From positions 17,829 through 81,828 of the forward strand of contig NZ_JAAGMG010001350.1 in the NCBI RefSeq assembly GCF_010548525.1: a DNA stretch of 64,000 bases. The letters run 5' to 3'. This document shows positions 51,229 through 59,827 of this stretch, piece after piece. A program made the position numbers and the translations under genes. Source of the stretch: Streptomyces sp. SID14478 (GTDB lineage Bacteria > Actinomycetota > Actinomycetes > Streptomycetales > Streptomycetaceae). The notes below the pieces were generated by a model. That model worked only from the letters and a program-made list of their open reading frames with translations, was not told where the DNA came from and ran no database searches. Position 1 is the first letter of the stretch. Every line of letters begins with the position of its first letter.

Positions 51229-51555
51229 ATGACCGAGCGCTCGCGACGCCCCCAGGCCGCCACCTCCCGGTCCCGGCCACGGGCCGAGGACCGAGAGGCT
51301 CCTGACCTGCGGGACCTGGTCCAGGAGGCGTGCCGGACGCTGACCGACCTCATCGGATACCCCGCTGAAGGAGTCTCGGCCGTCTGCCCGACCGAGAGCG
51401 ACGGCTGGCGGGTCAGCGTGGACGTTCTGGAAGTGGCACGCATCCCCGACACCACCAGTCTCCTGGCTACCTACGACGTGGAACTGGACGCACACGGACG
51501 CCTGAAGCAGTACCGCAGAGTTCGCCGCTATCGACGCGGTTGGGCGGACAGCTGA
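51229..51555 (+). CDS. gvpO: Gas vesicle protein GvpO
   Basis: 108 residues from ATG 51229 (GTG 51220 alternative; GAAGAG upstream). A basic disordered head, then DLVQEACRTLTDLIGYPAEG and GWRVSVDVLEVARIPDTTSL, LLATYDVELDAHGRLKQYRR, the GvpO fold. First gene of the gvp operon; GvpO is an accessory or regulatory factor in gas-vesicle formation in haloarchaea, role unproven in Streptomyces. Confidence 0.92.
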   Translation: MTERSRRPQAATSRSRPRAEDREAPDLRDLVQEACRTLTDLIGYPAEGVSAVCPTESDGWRVSVDVLEVARIPDTTSLLATYDVELDAHGRLKQYRRVRRYRRGWADS

Positions 51556-51598
51556 GGCGCGACCTGCGGCGCCACCCGAGAGAAACAGGGCCCCTCCC

Positions 51599-52102
51599 AT
51601 GACCACCACCTACAGCGAGGACGTCGTCGCCTGCGCGCCCCGTGCGGGCACGCTGTACGACGTCCTGGAACTCATACTCGACCGCGGCATGGTCATCGAC
51701 GTCTTCGTGCGGGTCTCGCTGGTCGGCATCGAGATCCTCAAGATCGACGCGAGGATCGTGATCGCGTCCGTCGACACCTACCTCCGCTTCGCCGAGGCGT
51801 GCAACCGCCTGGACCTGGAGCACGACACGCGCAGCAAGACCGTTCCGGAACTCTTCGGTGGCGGCGGCGCGGCGGCGGCCGTGGGCAAAGCCGGCGCGAA
51901 GAAGGCGGCACGCTCGGTCGGGGACAAGGTGAAGGACACTCTCGGCCTGGACTCCGGTTCCGACGATGACGACGACTCCGACTCCGACTACGAGGAGCGC
52001 GAGCCGTCCCGATCGCGCCGCAGCGCCTCCCCCCGCTCCCGCCCCGCGAGCCGCAGCAGCAGGCGGCCCCGCTCCCCGCGCCGTGACGATGAGGACGACT
52101 GA
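51599..52102 (+). CDS. gvpA: Gas vesicle structural protein GvpA with disordered tail
   Basis: 167 residues. Residues ~15-75 are the conserved GvpA core (LYDVLELILDRGMVIDVFVR, VSLVGIEILKIDARIVIASV, DTYLRFAEACNR). About 90 further residues are a tail unlike classical 70-75-residue GvpA: Ala/Lys-rich, then acidic (DSGSDDDDDSDSDYEE), then Ser/Arg/Pro-rich. Whether the tail is kept in assembled vesicles is unknown. Confidence 0.94.
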   Translation: MTTTYSEDVVACAPRAGTLYDVLELILDRGMVIDVFVRVSLVGIEILKIDARIVIASVDTYLRFAEACNRLDLEHDTRSKTVPELFGGGGAAAAVGKAGAKKAARSVGDKVKDTLGLDSGSDDDDDSDSDYEEREPSRSRRSASPRSRPASRSSRRPRSPRRDDEDD

Positions 52103-52104
52103 CT

Positions 52105-52860
52105 GTGCCCACGCCCCTCGCCCCCTCCAGCCTGTACGTGTACGCCATCACGGAGCCGGAAACCGCTGAGCACGCGCGCCGTTGCCAGGCTGTCGGCGAT
52201 CACGCAGCTCCGGTGACCGTCCTTGTCGAGGGCGACCTGGCCGCAGTGGTGAGCCCGGCGGCCGAAAAGCCTCGTGCTCGCCGCCGCGACCTGCGGGCAC
52301 ATCAGGACGTGCTGAGCGCGCTCCTCGCACACGGCCCTGTCCTGCCCATGCGGTTCGGTGTCATCGCCCCGGACGAGGGGTCGGTCCGAGCCGAGATGGG
52401 AGCGCAGCGCGAGCAGCACAGGTCCGCACTGGAACGGCTGGCGGGCAAGGCCGAGTGGAACGTCAAGGGCGAGTCCGTGCCGGAAGCCCTGCCCGACCTG
52501 TTGCGTGAGGACGCCGGGCTGCGTGCCCTGCGCGCGAGCACACGACTGCGTCCGGGATACGAGGCCAACGTGCGACTCGGCGAGGCCGTGGCCGCCGGAC
52601 TGCAGCGCCGCGCCGAGGAGGCCGCACGGGAGGTGGTCAGCGAACTCAGCGCGCTCGCGACCGAGGTGCGCGCCGGCGGCGCCCTCACAGGAGGAGCTCT
52701 GAACAGTTCCTTCCTGGTGGCGCACGGTGCCGAGGCGGCCTTTCGACAGGCCGTCCACGCGCTCGCCGAACGGCATCGGGGACGGATCGCACTGACCGTG
52801 ACCGGCCCTCTGCCCTGCTACAGCTTCGTCACCGGCGAGGCCGTGCCCGCGGGGCAGTGA
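52105..52860 (+). CDS. gvpF: Gas vesicle protein GvpF
   Basis: 251 residues from GTG 52105, 2 bases after gvpA. GvpF/L fold: SSLYVYAITEPETAEHARRC, VSPAAEKPRARRRDLRAHQD, VLPMRFGVIAPDEGSVRAEM, LNSSFLVAHGAEAAFRQAV and GPLPCYSFV at the end. Accessory protein thought to keep GvpA monomers soluble during nucleation. Paralogous to GvpL further down. Confidence 0.94.
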   Translation: MPTPLAPSSLYVYAITEPETAEHARRCQAVGDHAAPVTVLVEGDLAAVVSPAAEKPRARRRDLRAHQDVLSALLAHGPVLPMRFGVIAPDEGSVRAEMGAQREQHRSALERLAGKAEWNVKGESVPEALPDLLREDAGLRALRASTRLRPGYEANVRLGEAVAAGLQRRAEEAAREVVSELSALATEVRAGGALTGGALNSSFLVAHGAEAAFRQAVHALAERHRGRIALTVTGPLPCYSFVTGEAVPAGQ

Positions 52861-52861
52861 C

Positions 52862-53113
52862 GTGGGCCTGATCAGCGGCCTGCTGCTGCTTCCCCTGGCT
52901 CCGGTCCGGGGTGTCGGCTGGGTCGCCGACCGACTGATCGACGCGGCGGAGCGCGAGCTGTACGACCCGGATGTGGTCAGAGGGCGCCTCGCCGCCCTCA
53001 ACGACGCGCTGGACCGAGGCGATATCGACCTCGCGCAGTTCGAGCGCGAGGAAGAGCGTCTGTTGGACGTCCTGGAACGACGTCCGCCCTCACTTCACCG
53101 ACCGGCTTCCTGA
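52862..53113 (+). CDS. gvpG: Gas vesicle protein GvpG
   Basis: 83 residues from GTG 52862, one base after the gvpF stop. MGLISGLLLLPLAPVRGVGW then LIDAAERELYDPDVVRGRLA and FEREEERLLDVLERR, the hydrophobic-head plus coiled-coil GvpG pattern. Works with GvpF/GvpL as accessory factor. Confidence 0.94.
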   Translation: MGLISGLLLLPLAPVRGVGWVADRLIDAAERELYDPDVVRGRLAALNDALDRGDIDLAQFEREEERLLDVLERRPPSLHRPAS

Positions 53114-53155
53114 CGCCGTCAAGCCGTCAGGCCCTCTACCCACGGGAATTCCGCG

Positions 53156-54448
53156 ATGAATGAATGCAGCAGAATCGCCCTCGGCGCAGCAGTGGCCGGT
53201 GGTTACCTCCTGGGCCGCACCAAGAAGGCGAAGCTGGCCTTCGCCGTGGGCTCGTACCTCGCCGGCCGCAAGTTCGGGCTCTCGCCACAGGAGTTGCTGC
53301 GCCAAGGCGCCCAACGCCTGCGTGAAACGCCGCAATTCGCGGAGCTGACCGACCAGGTCAGGGGTGAACTGATGGACGCGGGTCGTGCTGCCGTATCCGC
53401 GGCCACCGATCGACGGCTGAGCTCCTTCTCCGACCTGCTCGCCGACCGCACCGAGTCGCTGCGCTCGGCGCGTGAGGGCCGCGATGCCGACGTCTACGAC
53501 GACGATGCGGACGACGACTCCTCTGCCCCTGGCGACGACGCCGAGGACTGGGACGACGAGGACGCTCGGTACGACGACGAAGACGCTCGCTACGACGAAG
53601 ACTACGAAGACGACGAAGACGACGCCCGGTACGACGACGAGGCCGACGAAGCCGACGAGGACCCGCAGGAGCAGGACAACGGCGAGGACCTCGACGAGCC
53701 GCGGTCCCGGCAACGGGGGAGGACCTCGCACAGGCGGGACAACACTGCCGCACACAGCGAGCGGACGCAGCGCCGGACGCGTCAGGGAGCCGACCGGCAG
53801 ACGTCGTCCCGTCGTGGCGCGGCCCGTGAGCGCTCGGCTGCTGCCGCGAAGCCGGCTGCGAAGCGTACGGCGGCGGGCAGGTCGGGGTCGCGAAGGAAGT
53901 CCTCTGGTGGGAGGCCGCGTCAGCAGGACCCCGGCGGATCTGACCGTACGGACGCGGCCGGTACGGGGCGCGGCGGTACCGGGGCAAGGGGACAGGCATC
54001 AGGGCGCCGTACGGCGAAGAGGGCCGCTACGGCGAAGAAGAGCGCCCCCGCGAAGAAGAGCGCCGCGGAGAAGTCGACCAAGAAGACCGCGGCCAAGTCG
54101 ACCGCGGCCAAGAAGACTTCCGCGAAGGCCCCGGCCGCCCGGACGACGGCGAAGAAGTCAGCCGCGAAGAAGACGTCGCCTGCAAAGAAGACCACAAACA
54201 AGGCAGCGGCCAAGAGACCGGCGGCGAAGAAGACCACGGCGAAGAAGACGGCGTCCGCAAAGAAGGCGGCGCCGGCGAAGAAGGCGACGCCCGCAAAGAA
54301 GTCCGCAGCCAAGTCGACGGCGAAGAAGTCGACAGCGAAGAAGACGACAGCCAAGAAGACCGCGGCCAAGAAGACGGCAGCGAAGAAGACGGGAGCCGCG
54401 AAGCGGACGACCGGTACGTCAACGTCGCGTTCGAGGCGAAGGAGCTGA
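53156..54448 (+). CDS. gvpY: Gas vesicle-associated GvpY with acidic block and histone-H1-like tail
   Basis: 430 residues. Residues 1-110 are a YtxH/GvpT-like region (IALGAAVAGGYLLGRTKKAK, FGLSPQELLRQGAQRLRETP). Residues ~113-183 are almost all Asp/Glu with Tyr and Arg, ~185-285 Arg/Ser/Gly-rich, and ~287-425 Lys/Ala/Thr repeats (SAAKKTSPAKKTT, KKSTAKKTTAKKTAAKK), like the DNA-binding tails of HupS or bacterial H1-like proteins. Third-base G is high in the repeats, as expected for native high-GC coding. Streptomycete gvp order gives the name; function unknown. Confidence 0.88.
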   Translation: MNECSRIALGAAVAGGYLLGRTKKAKLAFAVGSYLAGRKFGLSPQELLRQGAQRLRETPQFAELTDQVRGELMDAGRAAVSAATDRRLSSFSDLLADRTESLRSAREGRDADVYDDDADDDSSAPGDDAEDWDDEDARYDDEDARYDEDYEDDEDDARYDDEADEADEDPQEQDNGEDLDEPRSRQRGRTSHRRDNTAAHSERTQRRTRQGADRQTSSRRGAARERSAAAAKPAAKRTAAGRSGSRRKSSGGRPRQQDPGGSDRTDAAGTGRGGTGARGQASGRRTAKRAATAKKSAPAKKSAAEKSTKKTAAKSTAAKKTSAKAPAARTTAKKSAAKKTSPAKKTTNKAAAKRPAAKKTTAKKTASAKKAAPAKKATPAKKSAAKSTAKKSTAKKTTAKKTAAKKTAAKKTGAAKRTTGTSTSRSRRRS

Positions 54449-54454
54449 CCGGCC

Positions 54455-55498
54455 ATGGCCGAACAGAAGAGAAGTGGCAGCCGGAGCGGCGACTCGCGCG
54501 ACGACGGCGCCTCACCCATGGACCGCCTGCGTGACGAGTTCACCGACTTCCTGGACGCCCAGGCCCAGCACCTGACCGACAAGCTGGGCGACAGCCTGAC
54601 CGGCCTCACCGGGAAACTGCAGGACGCCGCGGAGAACGGCGGCACCCTTCCTCGCGTGGGTGCCAGGATGCTGCAGGGTGACTCTCCCGCGAAGGCCATG
54701 GTCGCGGAGAAGGCCAAGGACATCAAAGACGGCGTGGTCGGCAAGGCCAAGGACCTGTTCTCGTCGGGCGGCGGGGGTGGCGGCAAGGCCGGTGACACCA
54801 AGGTCACCAACATCGTTGAGGTCGTCGACGTCGGCGTCCCGCTGCGGACGGTCTACGACCAGTGGACGCAGTACGAGGAGTTCAGCAGCTTCACCAAGGG
54901 TGTCCGAAGCGTCTCCGCATCGGACGAGGTGAGCTCGGACTGGAAGGTGAAGGTCGGCCCCTCCAGCCGTAGTTGGAAGGCCACCGTCCAGGAGCAGCTG
55001 CCGGACGACCGGATCGTCTGGACGTCGGAAGGAAGCAAGGGCAGCACGCGTGGCGCGGTCAGCTTCCACGAGCTGGCCCCGACGTTGACGCGCATCGTCG
55101 TGGTCGTCGAGTACTACCCGGCGGGCTTCTTCGAGAAGACCGGCAATCTGTGGCGTGCCCAGGGCCGCCGGCTGCGCCTGGACCTCAAGCACTTCGCCCG
55201 CTACGTCACGCTCAACGCCGACGAGGAGGTGGAGGGCTGGCGCGGCGAGATCCGCGACGGTGAAGTCGTCCGCAGCCACGAAGAGGGGCTGGAGGACGAC
55301 GAAGCATACGACGACCCCGACAGCAGCGACGAGGGCGCGGACGAGGACGAGGACGAGTACGACGCCGAGGACGACCCGCAGGACCAGGACGAGGCAGCCG
55401 ACTCCGACGAGGACTACGACGCCGAGGACGAAGAGTACGAGGACGACGAGGCCGAGGACGACGACGAAGCAGGCGCGCGCCCTGCTCGAAGGCGATGA
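54455..55498 (+). CDS. gvpZ: Gas vesicle-associated GvpZ (SRPBCC domain) with acidic tail
   Basis: 347 residues. N-terminal ~1-105 polar with helical LTDKLGDSLTGLTGKLQDAA; residues ~108-250 a START/polyketide-cyclase-like SRPBCC domain (NIVEVVDVGVPLRTVYDQWT, FTKGVRSVSASDEVSSDWKV, IVWTSEGSKGSTRGAVSF). Residues ~265-340 are acidic (DDEAYDDPDSSDEGADEDED). It binds a hydrophobic ligand by fold analogy. Ribosome site lies in the 3' end of gvpY. Confidence 0.9.
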   Translation: MAEQKRSGSRSGDSRDDGASPMDRLRDEFTDFLDAQAQHLTDKLGDSLTGLTGKLQDAAENGGTLPRVGARMLQGDSPAKAMVAEKAKDIKDGVVGKAKDLFSSGGGGGGKAGDTKVTNIVEVVDVGVPLRTVYDQWTQYEEFSSFTKGVRSVSASDEVSSDWKVKVGPSSRSWKATVQEQLPDDRIVWTSEGSKGSTRGAVSFHELAPTLTRIVVVVEYYPAGFFEKTGNLWRAQGRRLRLDLKHFARYVTLNADEEVEGWRGEIRDGEVVRSHEEGLEDDEAYDDPDSSDEGADEDEDEYDAEDDPQDQDEAADSDEDYDAEDEEYEDDEAEDDDEAGARPARRR

Positions 55499-55504
55499 TC
55501 GACT

Positions 55505-55876
55505 GTGTCCGAACTCGACACCTGGCGTACCGCGTCACCGGCATCGGACATGGAGCGCCGGTCCGACGGGAGTCTGGCCGACATCCTCGAACGCGTTCTG
55601 GACAAGGGCATCGTGATCGCGGGTGACATCAAGATCGATCTGCTGGACATCGAACTGCTCACCATCCGCGTGCGCCTGTTCATCGCCTCCGTGGACACCG
55701 CCCGCAAGGCCGGCATCGACTGGTGGGAGACCGACCCCGCGCTCTCGTCCCGCGCGGCCCGTGACGACCTGCGGGAGGAGAACCGCCGGCTGCGCGCCGA
55801 GCTGGAGGAGCTGAGGCCGGATGACGACGGCGCGCACGCGCAGGACCGACTTGAGCGGATGAGAGAGAAGCGTTGA
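55505..55876 (+). CDS. gvpJ: Gas vesicle protein GvpJ
   Basis: 123 residues from GTG 55505. GvpA-family core LADILERVLDKGIVIAGDIK and LDIELLTIRVRLFIASVDTA at about 22-70, then a charged coiled coil (RDDLREENRRLRAELEELR). Minor shell or tip protein of the vesicle. Confidence 0.94.
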   Translation: MSELDTWRTASPASDMERRSDGSLADILERVLDKGIVIAGDIKIDLLDIELLTIRVRLFIASVDTARKAGIDWWETDPALSSRAARDDLREENRRLRAELEELRPDDDGAHAQDRLERMREKR

Positions 55877-55907
55877 GGGAGAACCGTTGGTCGAGGGAGC
55901 ACCGTTG
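55861..55907 (+). repeat. Triplicated ribosome-site/TTG motif before gvpL
   Basis: Three ~15-base units, GAGAGAGAAGCGTTG (55861-55875), GAGGGAGAACCGTTG (55875-55889) and GAGGGAGCACCGTTG (55893-55907). Each has a purine-rich ribosome site and a TTG; the second and third TTG are in the gvpL frame, and the first overlaps the gvpJ stop. Confidence 0.8.
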
Positions 55908-56783
55908 AAGGACAACGTCCCGACTTCGGCACGAGCCGTCTGCGTGTTCGCCGTGCGGCGCGGACGCGGCCCGGACCTACCAGGAGAGCTGGAAGGCCAC
56001 GAGGGCGGTGGCCCGTTGCGTCTGCTTCCGGTCGGCGCGTTGTGGGCCGTGGTCCAGGACGTCCCGGCGGTCGACTACTCGCAAGAGGCGTTGCAAAAGA
56101 AGCTGGCCGAACCGGCGACGCTGGAACGTTGTGTGCGGGCACATCACGCCGTCGTGACGGCCTTCGCCGTCCGCGCCGGTGCGATTCCCCTCCCGCTGGC
56201 CACGCTCTATCACTCCGAGGAGCGCGCACAGGCGGCACTGCGGGCCAATGCCGCAGACTTCGAGCGCGGTCTGGACCGGATTTCCGGCCGGCGGGAATGG
56301 GCGGTGAAGATCAGCCTGGTCACTGCCGCTCCCGCCCCCTCGGGCCCGCAGGCGACGGGTGGGGACGCGCGAGAGCCCACGCCCGGTGGCCGCGCCTACC
56401 TCGCCAGATTGCGCGAACGCGGACAGGAACGGGAACAGCGCAGAGGGCGGGCAGTGGAGGCGGCCGAACTGCTCGACAGGGCTGCCCTCTCCATCGCTGC
56501 GGCGTCGGTGCGCCGCCGTCTGCACAGTGCCGAGATCACCGGACGCGGCCGCACGCAGATCATGAACACCGCCTATCTGGTCGGCGAGGAGCAGGAACGA
56601 GACTTCATCGAGCTGCTGGAGCGGCTGCGAGAAGCCCCCGAGTTCCAGGACTGCGAAGTAGAGGTCACCGGACCGTGGGTGCCGTACTCCTTCGTGGACG
56701 CGGCGACGCCCGACGCGGCTCGCAGCCGCGAGGAAAGCGATGCGAGCGCCGCCTCGCGCCGCGCTGCGGGAAGTCCCGCATGA
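55887..56783 (+). CDS. gvpL: Gas vesicle protein GvpL (GvpF/L family)
   Basis: 298 residues from TTG 55887; TTG 55905 has an equally good ribosome site and would give 292. Family motifs: VCVFAVRRGRGPDLPGELEG, VVQDVPAVDYSQEALQKKLA, AVVTAFAVRAGAIPLPLATL, IMNTAYLVGEEQERDFIELL and GPWVPYSFVD. Accessory chaperone-like component. Overlaps gvpS by ATGA. Confidence 0.92.
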   Translation: MVEGAPLKDNVPTSARAVCVFAVRRGRGPDLPGELEGHEGGGPLRLLPVGALWAVVQDVPAVDYSQEALQKKLAEPATLERCVRAHHAVVTAFAVRAGAIPLPLATLYHSEERAQAALRANAADFERGLDRISGRREWAVKISLVTAAPAPSGPQATGGDAREPTPGGRAYLARLRERGQEREQRRGRAVEAAELLDRAALSIAAASVRRRLHSAEITGRGRTQIMNTAYLVGEEQERDFIELLERLREAPEFQDCEVEVTGPWVPYSFVDAATPDAARSREESDASAASRRAAGSPA

Positions 56784-57016
56784 GCCCCCCGGCCGGCACC
56801 GAACCTGTCGCCTGGCGGGGCCCCGACGGCGGCGCTCCCCTCGGCGTACCGCTGGTGGACCTCCTGGACCGGGTTCTGGCCACCGGTGTCGTGGTCAGCG
56901 GAGACCTGGTCATCGCCATCGCCGAAGTCCCTCTCGTCCGCATCTCGTTGCATGCCCTGCTGGCATCCGTGAGCGAACGAGTTCCCGCGCCCTGGGCCGA
57001 CGGAGGACCCCTGTGA
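56780..57016 (+). CDS. gvpS: Gas vesicle protein GvpS
   Basis: 78 residues from ATG 56780, overlapping gvpL by 4 bases. GvpA-family core: VPLVDLLDRVLATGVVVSGD and LVIAIAEVPLVRISLHALLA. A minor GvpA paralogue. Overlaps gvpK by GTGA. Confidence 0.92.
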   Translation: MSPPAGTEPVAWRGPDGGAPLGVPLVDLLDRVLATGVVVSGDLVIAIAEVPLVRISLHALLASVSERVPAPWADGGPL

Positions 57017-57294
57017 GTACGAGTGCCCGCATCGATCTCGATGCCGAAACGGTCGGCCGTGACCTCGCGTCGCTCGTCCTGACGGTCGTCGAGCTGCTGC
57101 GTCAGCTGATGGAACGCCAAGCCGTACGCCGCTTCGACGCGGGCGATCTCACCGCGGAGCAGGAGGACCAGCTCGGCACCGCCCTGATGCACCTGGACGA
57201 CTGCATGACAGAACTGTGCGAGCGGCACGGTCTGCGCCGTGAAGACCTCAACCTCGACCTCGGCCCGCTCGGTTCCCTGCTGCCCTACGACTGA
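57013..57294 (+). CDS. gvpK: Gas vesicle protein GvpK
   Basis: 93 residues from GTG 57013. RIDLDAETVGRDLASLVLTV, VELLRQLMERQAVRRFDAGD, LTAEQEDQLGTALMHLDDCM and EDLNLDLGPLGSLL are the GvpK signature. Last gene of the gvp operon; accessory protein needed for assembly. Confidence 0.94.
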   Translation: MSTSARIDLDAETVGRDLASLVLTVVELLRQLMERQAVRRFDAGDLTAEQEDQLGTALMHLDDCMTELCERHGLRREDLNLDLGPLGSLLPYD

Positions 57295-57399
57295 CGTGGC
57301 GCTGGTCACAGGAGCACGAGCAGGCGGAGCGGGTTTGCGGCGGCTTCCTTGGGACACACAGCCGCATGTTTGGATCTCTCACACCCGAAGGAGCCAGTG

Positions 57400-58440
57400 G
57401 TGATCACGTCCGCTCATGTCGTCGGCTCTGATGCCTCCTTCGCCCGTGAAGCGAGTGTCGACGAATTGTTCGCCGCATTCGTCGATCGCGAGGCGGCTGA
57501 CGTCCCGCTGCCCGGAAGTTCGACGGCGCAAAGATTCGCTGTCCTGGCCTCCCTGGGACGCCGGGACCTGTCCCTGGCGCGGCTGGCCGAGGGGCACCTG
57601 GACGCCGCGGCCATTTTGCACGAGGTCGCGGGTCTGCAGCCCGGAGCGGGGGAGCGGTGGGGAGTCTGGGCCGCCCGTCCGCCCCAACCGGTCGTGCGCG
57701 CCGGACGTTCGGTGGCCGGCTGGAGCCTGACCGGCGTCAAGCCGTACTGCTCCGGTGCCCGCACCTGCACGCACGCTCTGGTGAGCGCGGAGGCCGACGA
57801 CGGCTACCGCCTCTTTTCCGTGTCCCTGGACCATCCGGGCGTGGTGCCCGTGCCCGGGACGTGGCCGGCCGTCGGCATGGCCGACAGCGACAGCCTCGAT
57901 GTCTCCTTCGCCGACGTGCCGGCGCAGCCGGTGGGAGGTCCGGAGGCCTACCTGGATCGACCCGGCTTCCTGCACGGCGGGGTGGGAGTGGCGGCGTGCT
58001 GGCTCGGCGGAGCCCACGCGGTCGCCGCGCCCCTGTACGAACGCTCGGCCGCGGGACATCTCAACGATCACGCCGCGGCCCACCTGGGGGCGGTGGACAT
58101 TCTGCTCCACGCCGCTGACACGGTGATGAGCCAGGCAGGCCAGGACATCGATGCCGACCCGGACGACGAACACCGGCAGGCGAAGGTGCGGGGGCTGCGG
58201 ACGAGAGCACTGGTCGAGAAGGTGTGCACCGAGGTCCTGGGGCACGTGGGAAGGGCAACGGGCGCCGGCCCGCTCTGCCACGACGAGCGGCACGCCCGCG
58301 CCGTGGCGGACCTGACCGTCTACATCCGCCAGCACCACGCCGAAGCCAATCTCGCCGAACTGGGACGCACCATCGGCCAGGAGAGCCAGGAGAGCCAGGA
58401 GAGTCAGGGCGGTCAGGGCAGCAAGGAGGCAGGACGATGA
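57400..58440 (+). CDS. Acyl-CoA dehydrogenase-like flavoprotein
   Basis: 346 residues from GTG 57400 (GAAGGAG upstream; GTG 57397 alternative). LASLGRRDLSLARLAEGHLD, WGVWAARPPQPVVRAGRSVA with WSLTGVKPYCSGA, and CWLGGAHAVAAPLYERSA follow the acyl-CoA dehydrogenase order, but it is shorter than the usual ~380 residues and the typical catalytic Glu region is hard to place. The C-terminus is Gln/Ser-rich (ESQESQESQGGQ). First gene of a four-gene operon chained by overlaps. Confidence 0.85.
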   Translation: MITSAHVVGSDASFAREASVDELFAAFVDREAADVPLPGSSTAQRFAVLASLGRRDLSLARLAEGHLDAAAILHEVAGLQPGAGERWGVWAARPPQPVVRAGRSVAGWSLTGVKPYCSGARTCTHALVSAEADDGYRLFSVSLDHPGVVPVPGTWPAVGMADSDSLDVSFADVPAQPVGGPEAYLDRPGFLHGGVGVAACWLGGAHAVAAPLYERSAAGHLNDHAAAHLGAVDILLHAADTVMSQAGQDIDADPDDEHRQAKVRGLRTRALVEKVCTEVLGHVGRATGAGPLCHDERHARAVADLTVYIRQHHAEANLAELGRTIGQESQESQESQGGQGSKEAGR

Positions 58441-59216
58441 CGGGGCCGGAGGGCATCCTCGCCGGGCGCGACCGGGCCGCCGCAGCGGCTGCGATCGACG
58501 CCCACGGCACCCCGGAATCCGAGTGGCTGGCCGCTGAACTGCCACAGCGGCTTCCCCGGCTCGAACTCCCAGCAGGTCCCGTAGTGGTCGTGGCCGCCCA
58601 TCCCGACGACGAGGTCCTCGGCTTCGGCGGCTCCATCGCCGCCCTCGCGACCGCGGGCGGCGCCGTGCACACGGTATGCCTCACCGACGGCGAAGCCTCG
58701 CACGGCGACACCGACCCGGCAGCCCACCGCGCGTTGGCCACGCGCCGCCGCGGTGAACTCGCCGCCGCGCTCGCGGAACTCGGGCCGCTGCCGACGCCCG
58801 TACACAGCGGTCTGCCGGACACGGCCCTGGAGCGGCACGAGGACGAAGCAGTCGCCGCCATCGTCGACGTGCTCTCCGCGACCGGTGCCGATCTGTGCGT
58901 GGCGCCCTGGGACGGCGATCTGCACAGCGACCACGAGGCAGCCGGCCGGGCCGCCCGGCGCGCGTGCCGCGCGACGAACACCACGCTGTGGTCGTTCCCC
59001 GTGTGGATGTGGCACTGGGCTCGCCCCCAGGACACGAGGGTCCCCTGGCAGCGAACCGCTGTCGTACCCCTGCAGCCCGAGGCGCTCGACCGCAAGAAGA
59101 AGGCTCTCGCCCGCTTCGTCAGCCAGCTCGAGGAGCGCGATCCGGGCGGCACACCCGTGCTGTCACCCGAGGAGATAGCCCACCACACCCGCCCGTTCGA
59201 AACGGTGATCCGTTGA
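58437..59216 (+). CDS. PIG-L/LmbE-family N-deacetylase
   Basis: 259 residues, ATG overlapping the previous stop (ATGA). VVVVAAHPDDEVLGFGGSIA is the diagnostic AHPDDE zinc motif (H55, D57-D58); CLTDGEASHGD and DGDLHSDHEAAGRAARRA supply the further ligand His. Removes an N-acetyl group from a sugar or sugar-linked substrate, as in mycothiol (MshB) or glycopeptide pathways. Neighbours suggest a glycosylated product. Confidence 0.93.
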   Translation: MTGPEGILAGRDRAAAAAAIDAHGTPESEWLAAELPQRLPRLELPAGPVVVVAAHPDDEVLGFGGSIAALATAGGAVHTVCLTDGEASHGDTDPAAHRALATRRRGELAAALAELGPLPTPVHSGLPDTALERHEDEAVAAIVDVLSATGADLCVAPWDGDLHSDHEAAGRAARRACRATNTTLWSFPVWMWHWARPQDTRVPWQRTAVVPLQPEALDRKKKALARFVSQLEERDPGGTPVLSPEEIAHHTRPFETVIR

Positions 59217-59827
59217 ACACCCCCGGCACCTACTTCGAGAGCCAGTACGCCCACGCCGAGGATCCGTGGCACTTGGCCGAGCGCTGGTACGACCGCCGCA
59301 AGTACGAGCTGACCCTGGCCGCGCTGCCGCGTCCGCGCTACCGCCGAGGCTTCGAACCAGGCTGCTCGGTCGGCGTACTGACCAGCCTGCTGGCCCCCCG
59401 CTGCGACCGCCTCCTCTCCGCGGACCGCATCGCCTCCGCAGTGGAGACCACCGCGCGACGCACGCGTGCACTGGAGCAGGTGACGGTGCGGCGGCTGGCG
59501 GTTCCCGACGAGTGGCCCGAGGAACAGTTCGACCTCGTCGTCCTCTCCGAACTGCTCTACTACTTCGACGCGCCCACCCGCACCCGCCTGCTGCAGCGCA
59601 GCGCCCAGTCCCTGGAACCGGGTGGACACCTCGTCGCCGTGCACTGGAACCACGCGGTCGCCGAGCACACCTGCACGGGGCGCGACATCGCCGCGGAACT
59701 CGACGCGCTGTCCGGCCTCGGCCGACTCGCGCGGTACGACGACCCGGACTTCACCCTCACCGTTCACGAACGCCGCCACGATGGCGGTCCCGCCCGCTCC
59801 CCGGCACAAGCCGAGGGCCTGGCGTGA
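59213..59827 (+). CDS. NodS-like SAM-dependent methyltransferase
   Basis: 204 residues from TTG 59213 overlapping the previous stop (TTGA). TYFESQYAHAEDPWHLAERW with YDRRKYELTLAALPRPRY is the NodS start; motif I is FEPGCSVGVLTSLLAPRC, then LVVLSELLYYFDAPT. NodS N-methylates the deacetylated end of chitin oligomers after NodB, so the PIG-L to NodS order here suggests N-methylation of the freed amine; this is inference. Confidence 0.9.
   Translation: MNTPGTYFESQYAHAEDPWHLAERWYDRRKYELTLAALPRPRYRRGFEPGCSVGVLTSLLAPRCDRLLSADRIASAVETTARRTRALEQVTVRRLAVPDEWPEEQFDLVVLSELLYYFDAPTRTRLLQRSAQSLEPGGHLVAVHWNHAVAEHTCTGRDIAAELDALSGLGRLARYDDPDFTLTVHERRHDGGPARSPAQAEGLA

Noticed and set aside
53990..54440. DNA repeat or mobile element in the AAGAAG-rich stretch
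   Set aside because: It is in-frame coding for the Lys/Ala/Thr tail of GvpY, with codon variation typical of protein-level repetition.
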